A program made the position numbers and the translations under genes. DNA of 64,000 nt, taken from NCBI RefSeq assembly GCF_031458235.1, contig NZ_JAVDYB010000001.1, forward strand, positions 8,209,001 through 8,273,000, written 5' to 3'. The notes under the pieces were generated by a model. That model was not told the DNA's origin, searched no databases, and saw nothing but the letters and a program-made list of their open reading frames with translations. How positions within the stretch are numbered: the first letter of the stretch is position 1; every line of letters begins with the position of its first letter. Origin of the DNA: Catenuloplanes atrovinosus (lineage in GTDB: Bacteria > Actinomycetota > Actinomycetes > Mycobacteriales > Micromonosporaceae). Shown one piece after another: positions 8,399 to 16,289 of this stretch.

Positions 8399-9190
8399 TC
8401 AGCGGCCCTCGAAGACCGGCTTCTCCTTCTTGACGAAGGAGGTGGTGGCGTTGCGGTGGTCGGTGGTGGCGCCGGTGATCGCCTGGGCCTGGGCCTCGGC
8501 GGCGAGTGCGTCGGAGAGGGTGCCGGCGGTGCCGACGGAGAGTTCGCGCTTGATGGCGCCGTAGGCGACGGTCGGGCCGGCGGCGAGGCGGGCGGCGAGT
8601 TCCTGGGCGGTCGGCAGGACCTCGTCGTCGGTGCCGGTCAGGCGGGTGAGCAGGCCGAGGGTGAGTGCCTCGGTGGCGCGGACCGGCTCGGCCAGCAGCA
8701 TCAGCTCGACGGCCTTGGCGTGGCCGACGATGCGCGGCAGGGACCAGGAGATGCCGGTGTCGCCGGCCAGGCCGACGTTCGCGAACGCCATCAGGAACGT
8801 GGTGGCGGGGCCGCCGATGCGGAAGTCGGCCAGCATGGCCAGGGAGGCGCCGGCGCCGGCCGCGGTGCCGCGGACGGCGGCGACGACGGGCTTGGGCAGG
8901 TTCGCCAGGCGCTGTGCGATCGGGTTGTAGTGGGCGCGGACCGTGGCGAGCGGGTCGACGTCGCCGGCCTCCAGGATGGCCACGTGCTCGCGCAGGTCCT
9001 GGCCGACGCAGAACGCGCGGCCGGCGCCGGTGAGCACGACGGCGCGGACGGTCCGGTCGGCCTCGATCTCGGCGAGCGTGTCCCGTAGCGCCTCCTTCAG
9101 GGCCACGTCCAGTGAGTTCATCGACTCGGGACGGTTGAGCACGAGCGTGAGGACGCCCTCGGAGCGCTCGATCAGCAACGGTTCGGTCAC
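8399..9190 (-). CDS. Enoyl-CoA hydratase/isomerase family protein
   Basis: 263 residues with the crotonase fold: the oxyanion-hole stretches GAGRAFCVGQDLREH (about 55-69) and AAVRGTAAGAGASLAMLADFR (about 104-124) are clear. A GAFCVGQDL-type loop with an Asp is common in PaaG/PaaB-like 2-(1,2-epoxy-dihydrophenyl)acetyl-CoA isomerases, and the PaaX-type regulator next to it supports that reading. Exact substrate is inferred, not shown. GTG at 9190 is chosen: the protein then starts VTEPLLIERSEG and AAGG lies 10 bases upstream. An upstream start at 9223 would add 11 residues. It lies 48 bases downstream of the PaaX gene, probably in one transcript. Confidence 0.85.
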   Translation of the reverse strand: MTEPLLIERSEGVLTLVLNRPESMNSLDVALKEALRDTLAEIEADRTVRAVVLTGAGRAFCVGQDLREHVAILEAGDVDPLATVRAHYNPIAQRLANLPKPVVAAVRGTAAGAGASLAMLADFRIGGPATTFLMAFANVGLAGDTGISWSLPRIVGHAKAVELMLLAEPVRATEALTLGLLTRLTGTDDEVLPTAQELAARLAAGPTVAYGAIKRELSVGTAGTLSDALAAEAQAQAITGATTDHRNATTSFVKKEKPVFEGR

Positions 9191-9238
9191 GATGCCGGGG
9201 CCTTTCTGTGGTGGATGAACCAAGCGTGCGGGCCGGCG

Positions 9239-10045
9239 TCAAGCGGTGTTGCGCCCGGACTGCGCGAGACAATGGTCGACGTACCGGTCGGCGGCGGGGC
9301 GCAACCGGGACGCGTGTCGGTCGAAGAACGTGGCCGCGGCGGCACCGGGCCACTTGTCCGGCAGCAGCGCGGGCGGCAGTTGCGGGTCGCGGAAGAGGAA
9401 CTGCCGCCACGAGTGGACGAGCCGGAAGCGCGCGGCGTACGCGTCGAGGTCGCGGCTGCGGGCGGTCACCGCGGACACCACCGGGGTCAGGTCGGCGACG
9501 AACCGCTCGTACGCCCGGCCGATCTCGCCGAGGTCCCAGGCGCGGCGGACCAGCGAGGACGCGCCGGCCGTGCCGCCGGTGTGCGTGGAGCTGAAACGTT
9601 CAAAGCTGACGCCGGCCTCGGTGATCAGGCGATCCACGTCCTCGCCGGGCCGGGGTGCCACCCAGGTCTGCTCGTCCAGCGCGCCGTACCCCAGGTAGGA
9701 CAGCGTGTCGGCGAGCCGCTGCCGGTCCCGGCGGTGCGCGGGCAGCCGTAGGATGATCAAGTCGAAGTGCCCGTCCCAGCCGGGGCGGGCGGTGCGGTAG
9801 ATCCGGGTGGCCGCGTCGTCCAGGCGGCGCACGGCCTTCGGGGTGAGCAGGTAGCCGGGACCGGACGCCAGCCGCAGCGGGTGCAGCCAGCCCTGCCGGA
9901 CCATGCGGGACACGGCGGTACGCACGGCGGGCGCCGCGATCTCGAGGGGGGCGAGCAGTCTGACCAGGGCGGCGATGGGCGCGCGTCCGCCCCGGGTGCG
10001 AAGGTGATCCCCATAGAGGTCGAAGAGGGCAGACCGTGCCTGCAT
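9239..10045 (-). CDS. PaaX-family transcriptional regulator
   Basis: 268 residues. The N-terminal winged helix (QARSALFDLYGDHLRTRGG, then IAAPAVRTAVSRMVRQGWL) and the central and C-terminal domains (LGYGALDEQTWVAPRP; LPDKWPGAAAATFF) match the PaaX family, whose characterised members repress phenylacetate degradation and respond to phenylacetyl-CoA. No other paa genes are present here, so the ligand may differ. The ATG at 10045 is preferred over an upstream GTG because the protein then starts at the family's usual place. An imperfect inverted repeat just upstream may be its own operator. Confidence 0.88.
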   Translation of the reverse strand: MQARSALFDLYGDHLRTRGGRAPIAALVRLLAPLEIAAPAVRTAVSRMVRQGWLHPLRLASGPGYLLTPKAVRRLDDAATRIYRTARPGWDGHFDLIILRLPAHRRDRQRLADTLSYLGYGALDEQTWVAPRPGEDVDRLITEAGVSFERFSSTHTGGTAGASSLVRRAWDLGEIGRAYERFVADLTPVVSAVTARSRDLDAYAARFRLVHSWRQFLFRDPQLPPALLPDKWPGAAAATFFDRHASRLRPAADRYVDHCLAQSGRNTA

Positions 10046-10054
10046 GACCGCACA

Positions 10055-10095
10055 TTGTGACAGCCGAAAAACGTATAAGCTAGAGACTGTCATAA
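10055..10095. promoter_or_regulatory. Imperfect inverted repeat upstream of the PaaX gene
   Basis: TTGTGACAG (10055-10063) and CTGTCATAA (10087-10095) pair at 8 of 9 positions across a 23-base spacer that contains the AT-rich core GTATAAGC. It ends 10 bases before the PaaX start and is a reasonable autoregulatory operator site. No consensus was available to compare. Confidence 0.4.
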
Positions 10096-10338
10096 CTCTG
10101 CAGCCTCGGTTTGGGTCTTGAGGCGTTCATCAGGGAAAATCGTTGGTCGGCAGTGCGGGCTGAGCCGGTCAGATGGGTAACCAGGCTTGTTTCGGCCCGC
10201 AGCCGGGGTCGCGCGGGGCGGGCAGCGCTTCGTTCGACACCCCGGGCCGTCGCCGGCGCGGGCTGTGCGTGCCGGCGGTGATGGGAAGTGGCTGTGGGGC
10301 AACCCATTGACCCTGGTGTAGGTCTGAGGGGAGACAAC

Positions 10339-10506
10339 ATGGCGGCGATGAAGCCGCGGACGGGCGACGGTCCGCTGGAGGTCACCAAGGAAGGCCGGGG
10401 GATCGTCATGCGGGTTCCACTGGAGGGTGGTGGGCGGCTCGTCGTCGAGATGACTCCTGACGAGGCGAATGCGCTCGGCGACGCGCTGAAGGCCGCCGCC
10501 GGCTGA
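10339..10506 (+). CDS. DUF3117 small protein
   Basis: 55 residues beginning MAAMKPRTGDGPLEVTKEGR and continuing into a short beta-rich stretch and the helix TPDEANALGDALKAA. This is the nearly invariant actinobacterial DUF3117 protein (Rv1211 in M. tuberculosis); function unknown. GAGGGGAG sits 7 bases before the ATG at 10339, which rules out the longer upstream start at 10288. A strong intrinsic terminator follows directly. Confidence 0.93.
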   Translation: MAAMKPRTGDGPLEVTKEGRGIVMRVPLEGGGRLVVEMTPDEANALGDALKAAAG

Positions 10507-10519
10507 TTGTTTTCCTTGA

Positions 10520-10554
10520 GACCCGCCGGTACGGGCATCCCGTACCGGCGGGTC
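10520..10554 (+). terminator. Intrinsic terminator after the DUF3117 gene
   Basis: A perfect 16-base stem (GACCCGCCGGTACGGG, 10520-10535, with 10539-10554) with a 3-base loop followed by TTTGTG. It begins 13 bases after the DUF3117 stop and lies 38 bases before the pepA start, so pepA needs its own promoter or read-through. Confidence 0.92.
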
Positions 10555-10591
10555 TTTGTGCCACGACCGACCGCTAGAGGGTGAGCAGAGC

Positions 10592-12073
10592 ATGCCGAAC
10601 GTCCGCCTGGTCTCCGAGCCGGATCTGACTTCAGTGGTGGTGCTGCCGGTGCGCCCGGTGGCCGAGCCCGCCGAGGAGGGACCGGCGGCCGAGCTGGTGG
10701 CGGCCGGCCACGCGCTGCCGGCCGACGTGACCGCGGAGGTGACCGCGTTCCTGGCCGAGTCGGAGGCGACCGGCCGGGCGGGGAGCACGGTCACGCTGCC
10801 GCGCCCCACCCGTACCCCCGCGAAATTGATCTTTGTTGGGGTCGGCGACGCGGACGAGGCGGGCTGGCGTGCGGCGGGCGCGGCCGTGTCCCGCGCGGTG
10901 GACACGGCGGCGACCGTGCTGCTGCCGTCCGGAGTGTCCGGTGCCGCGGTCCGCGGCCTGGCGGAGGGCCTGCACCTGGGCGCCTACCGGTTCACCGTCC
11001 CGGCGGAGTTCGACGAGGCCGGCCCGGAGCCGGCCGAGATCGCGCTGGCGGCCGGCGGGGACTTCGCGGCGGAGCTGACCACCGCGTCCGTGGTGGCGGC
11101 CGCGACCGCCCTGGCCCGCGACTGGACCAACACGCCGTCGTCGATCAAGAGCCCGGACTGGCTGGCCGCCGAGATGGCGGCCGCGGGCGACCGGCCCGGC
11201 CTGGACGGCGTGGGCGGGCGCGCGGAGGTCGTGGTCCGGGACGCGGCATGGCTGCGCGAGCAGGGCTTCGGCGGCGTGCTCGCGGTCGGCGGCGGCTCCG
11301 CGAACGAGCCCCGGCTGGTCGAGGCCACGTGGAGCCCCGAGGGCGCGACCCGGCACGTGGTGCTGGTCGGCAAGGGCATCACGTTCGACACCGGCGGCAT
11401 CTCGATCAAGCCGGTCGCGGCGATGAAGCTGATGCGCAAGGACATGGGCGGCGCCGCGGCAGTGGTCGCGGCCGTGCACGCGGCGGCGGCGCTGCGGCTG
11501 CCGGTGCGGGTGACCGCGCTGGCGCCGCTCGCGGAGAACATGGTGAGCGGCTCCGCGTTCCGCCCCGGCGACGTGGTGCGCCACTTCGGCGGCATGACCA
11601 GCGAGACCACGAACAGCGACGCGGAGGGCCGGCTGGTGCTGGCCGACGCGATGGCGTACGCGGTGCAGCGGCTCGCGCCCGACCTGCTGATCGACCTCGC
11701 CACGCTGACCGGCGCGAACGCGGTGGCGCTCGGCAAGACCATGGCCGCGCTGTACAGCCCGAACGACGCGCTGGCCAAGGAGCTGGCGGACGCGGCCGAG
11801 GACGCGGGCGAGCACGCCTGGCGCATGCCGCTGGCCGACGAGTACGCGGACACGCTGCGCAGCGACATCGCGGACGTCTACAGCGCGCCGCCGGCGGTCA
11901 GCTCGATCTCCGCCGCGCTGTTCCTCCGCGAGTTCACCGGCGACCTGCGCAACGAGTGGGCGCACTTCGACATGTCGGCGCCGTCCTGGTCGGACGGCGT
12001 GGACGGGGTGCTGGCCAAGGGCGCGACCGGCTGGGGCGTACGCACGCTGGTCCGCTGGCTGCGGACTCTCTAG
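10592..12073 (+). CDS. pepA: Leucyl aminopeptidase (M17)
   Basis: 493 residues, normal for PepA. The C-terminal catalytic domain shows VGKGITFDTGGISIKP (Lys and Asp metal ligands), KDMGGAAAVV (Asp ligand) and the M17 signature NSDAEGRLVLADA (Asp, Glu ligands and the catalytic Arg). The enzyme releases N-terminal residues from peptides in the cytoplasm as a two-metal hexamer. ATG at 10592 follows GAGGGTGAG. The stop overlaps the stop of the convergent O-methyltransferase gene by four bases, so no terminator hairpin separates them. Confidence 0.95.
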   Translation: MPNVRLVSEPDLTSVVVLPVRPVAEPAEEGPAAELVAAGHALPADVTAEVTAFLAESEATGRAGSTVTLPRPTRTPAKLIFVGVGDADEAGWRAAGAAVSRAVDTAATVLLPSGVSGAAVRGLAEGLHLGAYRFTVPAEFDEAGPEPAEIALAAGGDFAAELTTASVVAAATALARDWTNTPSSIKSPDWLAAEMAAAGDRPGLDGVGGRAEVVVRDAAWLREQGFGGVLAVGGGSANEPRLVEATWSPEGATRHVVLVGKGITFDTGGISIKPVAAMKLMRKDMGGAAAVVAAVHAAAALRLPVRVTALAPLAENMVSGSAFRPGDVVRHFGGMTSETTNSDAEGRLVLADAMAYAVQRLAPDLLIDLATLTGANAVALGKTMAALYSPNDALAKELADAAEDAGEHAWRMPLADEYADTLRSDIADVYSAPPAVSSISAALFLREFTGDLRNEWAHFDMSAPSWSDGVDGVLAKGATGWGVRTLVRWLRTL

Positions 12074-12684
12074 GACGCCCGCTTGACCGCGGAGAGCAGG
12101 CCCGCGCCGACCGGAAGGAGCGCGGGCACCCACTCCTCCGACTCCCGGATCGCCTTGACCAGCTCGCGGATCGTGATGGTGACCAGGTCGCGCGCGGCCG
12201 GGTCGCCGATCCGCCCGCCGGCCAGCGCGTTGTTGATCGCCAGCACGCCGCCCGGCCGGAGCAGGCGCAGCGCGGCCACCGTGCAGGCCGCGTACTCGGC
12301 CACGTCCGCGTCCACGAACACCAGGTCGTAGACGCCGTCGGCGAGCCGGGGGAGCACGTCCAGCGCCCGGCCCGTGATGATCCGGGTGCGGCCGGACGGG
12401 AAGCCGCTCTCCACGAAGATCCGCCGGGCGATCCGCTGGTACTCGCTCTCCACGTCGATCGTGGTCAGCACGCCGTCGCGCCGCATGCCGCGCAGCAGCC
12501 AGAGTCCGCTGACGCCGATGCCGGTGCCGATCTCCACCACCGCCTTGGCGTTGCCCGCGGCCGCGAGCAGGCGCAACGCCGCCCCGGCCCCCGGCGTCAC
12601 GGTGCCCAGGCCGACCTCGTGCGCCAGGCCGCGCGCGGTCTGCAGGATCATGTCCTCCGCGACGTACCCCTCGCTGAACTGCAT
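12070..12684 (-). CDS. SAM-dependent O-methyltransferase (Rv1220c type)
   Basis: 204 residues of the PF01596 O-methyltransferase fold: the SAM loop VVEIGTGIGVSGLWLL (about 49-64), TIDVESEYQRIAR (second strand acidic residue) and VYDLVFVDADVAEY (metal/substrate Asp). Family members methylate catechol-like hydroxyls; this one has no known substrate. In most Actinobacteria it is divergent from sigE. Here a mannanase gene occupies that place instead. Confidence 0.88.
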   Translation of the reverse strand: MQFSEGYVAEDMILQTARGLAHEVGLGTVTPGAGAALRLLAAAGNAKAVVEIGTGIGVSGLWLLRGMRRDGVLTTIDVESEYQRIARRIFVESGFPSGRTRIITGRALDVLPRLADGVYDLVFVDADVAEYAACTVAALRLLRPGGVLAINNALAGGRIGDPAARDLVTITIRELVKAIRESEEWVPALLPVGAGLLSAVKRAS

Positions 12685-12917
12685 GGCCTGCCCACCGGGG
12701 GTGTCAGCCGATCTGGCGACCGTGGCGATGACGCACCTCCTAAGGCCCGCGTGGATATGAGCGTAAGGCGGGCGCTCACCCGGTCGGTGACGAGGCCCTG
12801 CATCGACGGTTGCCAGGCCCGAGACATTTATCTACGCTGATGTCCGTCACCCAGGGAGCCGGGTGCCAGTCGCTTGGGCAGCGACCCTTAACCGTTTCAG
12901 CTCCCTTGAGGTGGGTC

Positions 12918-14276
12918 ATGAGGAAGAGACTGGGCGTCGCCGCGGCGACGCTGCTCGCGCTTGTCGTCTCCATGGTGGTCTTCACGCTCCCCGCGCATGC
13001 GGCCGCCGGTTTCCAGGTCAGCGGCGGGCGGCTGCTCGACGCCAACGGCAACGATTTCGTCATGCGCGGCATCAACCACGCGCACACCTGGTACCCCACG
13101 CAGACCGGCTCGTTCGCGGACATCAAGGCGACCGGCGCCAACACGGTCCGGGTGGTGCTCGCCAGCGGACAGCGCTGGACCAGGAACGAGGCGTCCGACG
13201 TCGCCAACGTGATCAGCCTGTGCAAGGCGAACCGGCTGATCTGCGTGCTGGAGGTGCACGACACCACCGGGTACGGCGAGCAGGCCGGCGCCGCCACCCT
13301 GGCCCAGGCGGTCGACTACTGGATCAGCGTGCAGAGCGCGCTGACCGGCCAGGAGCGCTACGTCATTTTGAACATCGGCAACGAGCCGTACGGCAACCAG
13401 AACTACCAGTCCTGGGCCGCCGACACCTCCACCGCGATCCAGCGGCTGCGCACCGCCGGCTTCGACCACACGATCATGGTGGACGCGCCGAACTGGGGCC
13501 AGGACTGGACGTTCACCATGCGCGACAACGCGTCCACGGTGTTCAACGCGGACCCGGACCGGAACACGATGTTCTCCGTCCACATGTACGGCGTGTTCGA
13601 CACGGCCGCGGAGGTCACCGACTACCTGGGCCGGTTCATCAGCGCGGGCCTGCCGATCGTGGTCGGTGAGTTCGGCGACATGCACTCGGACGGCAACCCG
13701 GACGAGGACGCCATCATGGCGACCGCGCAGGCCCGGCGGATCGGCTACCTCGGCTGGTCGTGGAGCGGCAACGGCGGCGGCGTGGAGTACCTGGACATCG
13801 TGACGAACTTCAACCCGGCCAGCCTGAGCCCATGGGGCCAGCGGCTGATCAACGGCGCGAACGGGATCCGGGCCACGTCCGTCGAGGCGTCGGTCTACGG
13901 CGGCGGTGGCTCCAGCCCGACGCCCACCCGGACCACCGGCCCCACGCCGACCGGCAGCCCGTCGCCGACCGGCGGGTCGTCCGGCTGCACCGCCACCTAC
14001 GCCGTCTCCGGCCAGTGGAGCGGCGGGTTCCAGGGCGACGTGCGGGTCACCGCCACCGGCGCGATAACCGGCTGGAGGGTCACCTGGACGTACGGCGCCG
14101 GTCAGACCGTGACGAACGCCTGGAACGCCACGATCACCTCCAGCGGCGCCGCGGTCACCGCGACGAACGTCTCGCACAACGGGAGGCTGGCGGCCGGCGG
14201 CTCCACCAGCTTCGGCTTCCTCGGGTCGTGGACCGGCGGCAACCCGGTGCCCGCGGTGACCTGCACCGCCTCGTAA
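12918..14276 (+). CDS. Secreted endo-beta-1,4-mannanase, GH5 (subfamily 8 like) with CBM2
   Basis: 452 residues: signal peptide 1-28 (AHA cleavage), catalytic GH5 domain about 31-328, a Pro/Thr/Ser linker about 329-356, and a CBM2 module 357-452 bounded by two cysteines. The acid/base is E156 in LNIGNEPYG and the nucleophile E251 in VVGEFGD. The strings NTVRVVLASGQRW and ICVLEVHDTTGYGEQ match Streptomyces-type mannanases closely as I remember them, so mannan is preferred over cellulose as substrate. GAGGTGGG lies 5 bases before ATG 12918. It sits where sigE and rseA are usual, between the O-methyltransferase and htrA. Confidence 0.9.
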   Translation: MRKRLGVAAATLLALVVSMVVFTLPAHAAAGFQVSGGRLLDANGNDFVMRGINHAHTWYPTQTGSFADIKATGANTVRVVLASGQRWTRNEASDVANVISLCKANRLICVLEVHDTTGYGEQAGAATLAQAVDYWISVQSALTGQERYVILNIGNEPYGNQNYQSWAADTSTAIQRLRTAGFDHTIMVDAPNWGQDWTFTMRDNASTVFNADPDRNTMFSVHMYGVFDTAAEVTDYLGRFISAGLPIVVGEFGDMHSDGNPDEDAIMATAQARRIGYLGWSWSGNGGGVEYLDIVTNFNPASLSPWGQRLINGANGIRATSVEASVYGGGGSSPTPTRTTGPTPTGSPSPTGGSSGCTATYAVSGQWSGGFQGDVRVTATGAITGWRVTWTYGAGQTVTNAWNATITSSGAAVTATNVSHNGRLAAGGSTSFGFLGSWTGGNPVPAVTCTAS

Positions 14277-14287
14277 CGCCTGCTCAC

Positions 14288-14306
14288 CAGCCCGGTCGCC
14301 GGGCTG
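14288..14306 (+). terminator. Probable hairpin terminator after the mannanase gene
   Basis: CAGCCCGG (14288-14295) pairs with CCGGGCTG (14299-14306) around a 3-base loop, 12 bases after the stop. A second GC hairpin (GCCGCCG...CGGCGGC) follows. No T-run is present, as is common in high-GC Actinobacteria. Confidence 0.6.
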
Positions 14307-14452
14307 TGCCACGCTGGGGGGCCGCCGGATCGGCGGCTCCCCGGTCCGGGTGCGGCGAGCGTGCGGAACGAGCTATGAGTGACCCGGCGGGATCCGTGTA
14401 ATCCTGGACGGGTAGCGCCGGGTGGTTCCGGCGAGATTCGGAGGCACCGAAC

Positions 14453-15709
14453 GTGACCGACGGCGGGAATCCGCCCCAGCCGGGCGTGAGCGGCACCTCG
14501 GCCCCGCCCGGTTCCGCGTGGTGGTCCGACGCCATGTCCGACCCCTGGCGTAACCCGTACACGCAGGCGGCGGTCGTGCTGCCCGCGGAGCCGGCCGGCG
14601 ACGGCGAGCCCGAGCCGGTCACCGACCCGGACGCGCCGCGTGCCCACGTCTGGCGTCCCGTCGTGCTGCTCTGCCTGGTCAGCGCGCTGCTGGCCGGCGT
14701 GCTCGGCGGCGCCACCGGCTACGCGATGGCGCTGCGCGGCGGCGTCGCGGGCGGCGGCATCCCGGTCGGCGCCGGCGCGCTCGATCCGCCCGCCGCGGCG
14801 GCGCGCCCGCCGGAGTCGCTGGCCGGCGTGGTGGAGCGGGTCAGCCCGAGCGTGGTCACCATCCGGGTCAGCGGCCCGGAGGGCGGCGTCGGCTCCGGCT
14901 TCGTCGTCAGCCAGGACGGTTACGTGATCACCAACCACCACGTGGTGGAGGGCGCGCGCGGCGCGCTGGCCGTGGTCTTCGAGGACGGCTCCGCGGTGCC
15001 GGCCTCGCTGGTCGGCCAGGACCCGGAGTCCGACCTCGCGGTGCTGAAGGTGGAGAAGGAGGGCCTGGTCGCGGTCGACCTCGGTGACTCCGACGCGGTG
15101 GCGGTCGGTGACCCGCTGCTGGCGTTCGGCTCCCCGCTGGCGCTGGCCGGCACCGTGACGTACGGCATCGTCAGCGCGGTCGACCGCACCATCCAGTCCG
15201 ATCAGAGCGGCCAGGTGCGCTACTACGCGGCGATCCAGACCGACGCGGCCGTCAACCAGGGCAACTCGGGTGGCCCGCTGGTCGACGCGGCCGGCCGGGT
15301 GGTCGGCGTCAACGCGGTGATCAAGTCGGTGTCCGGCGAGCCGGCGTCCGCGGGCAACATCGGCATCGCCTTCGCCATCCCGATCAACCAGGCGAAACGC
15401 GTCAGCCAGGAGATCATCGCGACCGGCAAGGCGCGGCGCACCGTGATCGGCGCGGAGGTCGGCAACGCGTCCAGCGGGCTGACCGGCGGGGTGCGGCTGG
15501 ACACCGTGCAGCAGAACGGGCCGGCCTCGGCCGCCGGCCTGCGCGCCGGCGACGTGGTCACCCGGCTCGACCACCATCCGCTGAACGACGCGATCGACCT
15601 GGTCGCGCTGGTCCGCAAGTACGCGCCCGGCTCGGTGGTGACGGTGGAGTTCCGCCGCGGATCGAGCACACAGACCGCGTCGGTCACGCTGGCCGCGGAT
15701 GCGCAGTGA
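14453..15709 (+). CDS. htrA: Membrane-anchored S1C serine protease with PDZ domain (HtrA/DegP type)
   Basis: 418 residues. A cytoplasmic Pro-rich head (1-66), one membrane helix (about 67-93), a trypsin-like domain with the triad H163 (TNHHVVEG), D194 (ESDLAVLK) and S272 (QGNSGGPL), and a C-terminal PDZ domain (about 320-410). It would degrade or refold damaged envelope proteins. GTG at 14453 is preceded by GGAGG. The O-methyltransferase, htrA, tatB and mrp order equals Rv1220c-Rv1229c, but sigE and its anti-sigma gene are absent. Confidence 0.93.
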   Translation: MTDGGNPPQPGVSGTSAPPGSAWWSDAMSDPWRNPYTQAAVVLPAEPAGDGEPEPVTDPDAPRAHVWRPVVLLCLVSALLAGVLGGATGYAMALRGGVAGGGIPVGAGALDPPAAAARPPESLAGVVERVSPSVVTIRVSGPEGGVGSGFVVSQDGYVITNHHVVEGARGALAVVFEDGSAVPASLVGQDPESDLAVLKVEKEGLVAVDLGDSDAVAVGDPLLAFGSPLALAGTVTYGIVSAVDRTIQSDQSGQVRYYAAIQTDAAVNQGNSGGPLVDAAGRVVGVNAVIKSVSGEPASAGNIGIAFAIPINQAKRVSQEIIATGKARRTVIGAEVGNASSGLTGGVRLDTVQQNGPASAAGLRAGDVVTRLDHHPLNDAIDLVALVRKYAPGSVVTVEFRRGSSTQTASVTLAADAQ

Positions 15710-15784
15710 TGATCCCCCGCTGGCCCCTGCCGCCGGGCCCGGGGCGTGCGTACAGTTGCCGGGGATGGTCGTAGGAGGGGCATT

Positions 15785-16213
15785 GTGTTCGAGAACCTCA
15801 ACTGGTGGGAAATCGGCGGGCTGATCCTGCTCGCCCTGCTGATCTTCGGCGATCGCCTGCCGCAGGTCATCCAGGACGGTCTGCGCATGATCCGCAACCT
15901 GCGGAACATGGCCCGCGACGCCACCAGTGACCTCGGTCGTGAGCTGGGCACCGACATCCAGCTCGAAGACCTGCACCCGAAGGCCTTCATTCGCAAGCAT
16001 CTGCTGAGCGAGGAGGACGAGGCGGCCCTGCGCAACCCGATTCAGGGCCTGGTCGACTCCGTGAAGAAGGACGTCACCGGCATCAACGACGAGCTGAAGG
16101 ACGTCGCCACCTCGATCGACCCGCGCCGTGGCGACCCCGCGCCGGCTACCACCCCGGCCCCGGCCGCCACCCCGGCGAACAAGCCGGCCGCGTTCGACTT
16201 CGACGCGACCTGA
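15785..16213 (+). CDS. tatB: Sec-independent protein translocase subunit TatB
   Basis: 142 residues. An N-terminal transmembrane helix (LNWWEIGGLILLALLIFGD, about 4-22) is followed by the LP hinge, an amphipathic helix (VIQDGLRMIRNLRNMARDAT) and a Pro/Ala-rich tail. This is the TatB layout. With TatA and TatC it exports folded twin-arginine proteins. GTG at 15785 is chosen because GGAGGGG precedes it by 6 bases; a longer frame from 15746 would put 13 hydrophilic residues before the helix. It is 75 bases downstream of htrA in the same direction. Confidence 0.92.
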   Translation: MFENLNWWEIGGLILLALLIFGDRLPQVIQDGLRMIRNLRNMARDATSDLGRELGTDIQLEDLHPKAFIRKHLLSEEDEAALRNPIQGLVDSVKKDVTGINDELKDVATSIDPRRGDPAPATTPAPAATPANKPAAFDFDAT

Positions 16214-16226
16214 CGGGCGGAAGACC

Positions 16227-16261
16227 AAGGGCACCGGAGGGTACGTACCCCCGGTGCCCTT
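16227..16261. terminator. Bidirectional terminator between tatB and mrp
   Basis: AAGGGCACCGG (16227-16237) pairs perfectly with CCGGTGCCCTT (16251-16261), and the loop region itself contains the self-complementary GGGTACGTACCC (16239-16250). It lies between two convergent stops. Confidence 0.85.
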
Positions 16262-16289
16262 CGCGTGTGAAAACGGGCGCGCGTGCGGC

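Noticed and set aside
8031-9410. A 459-codon minus-strand frame across the repeat gap and enoyl-CoA hydratase gene
   Set aside because: Out of frame with the recognisable enzyme, Arg/Pro-rich, and it crosses the 44-base tandem repeat.
12810-12917. N-terminal extension of the mannanase
   Set aside because: The upstream codons precede a complete signal peptide that starts at 12918 with its own Shine-Dalgarno.
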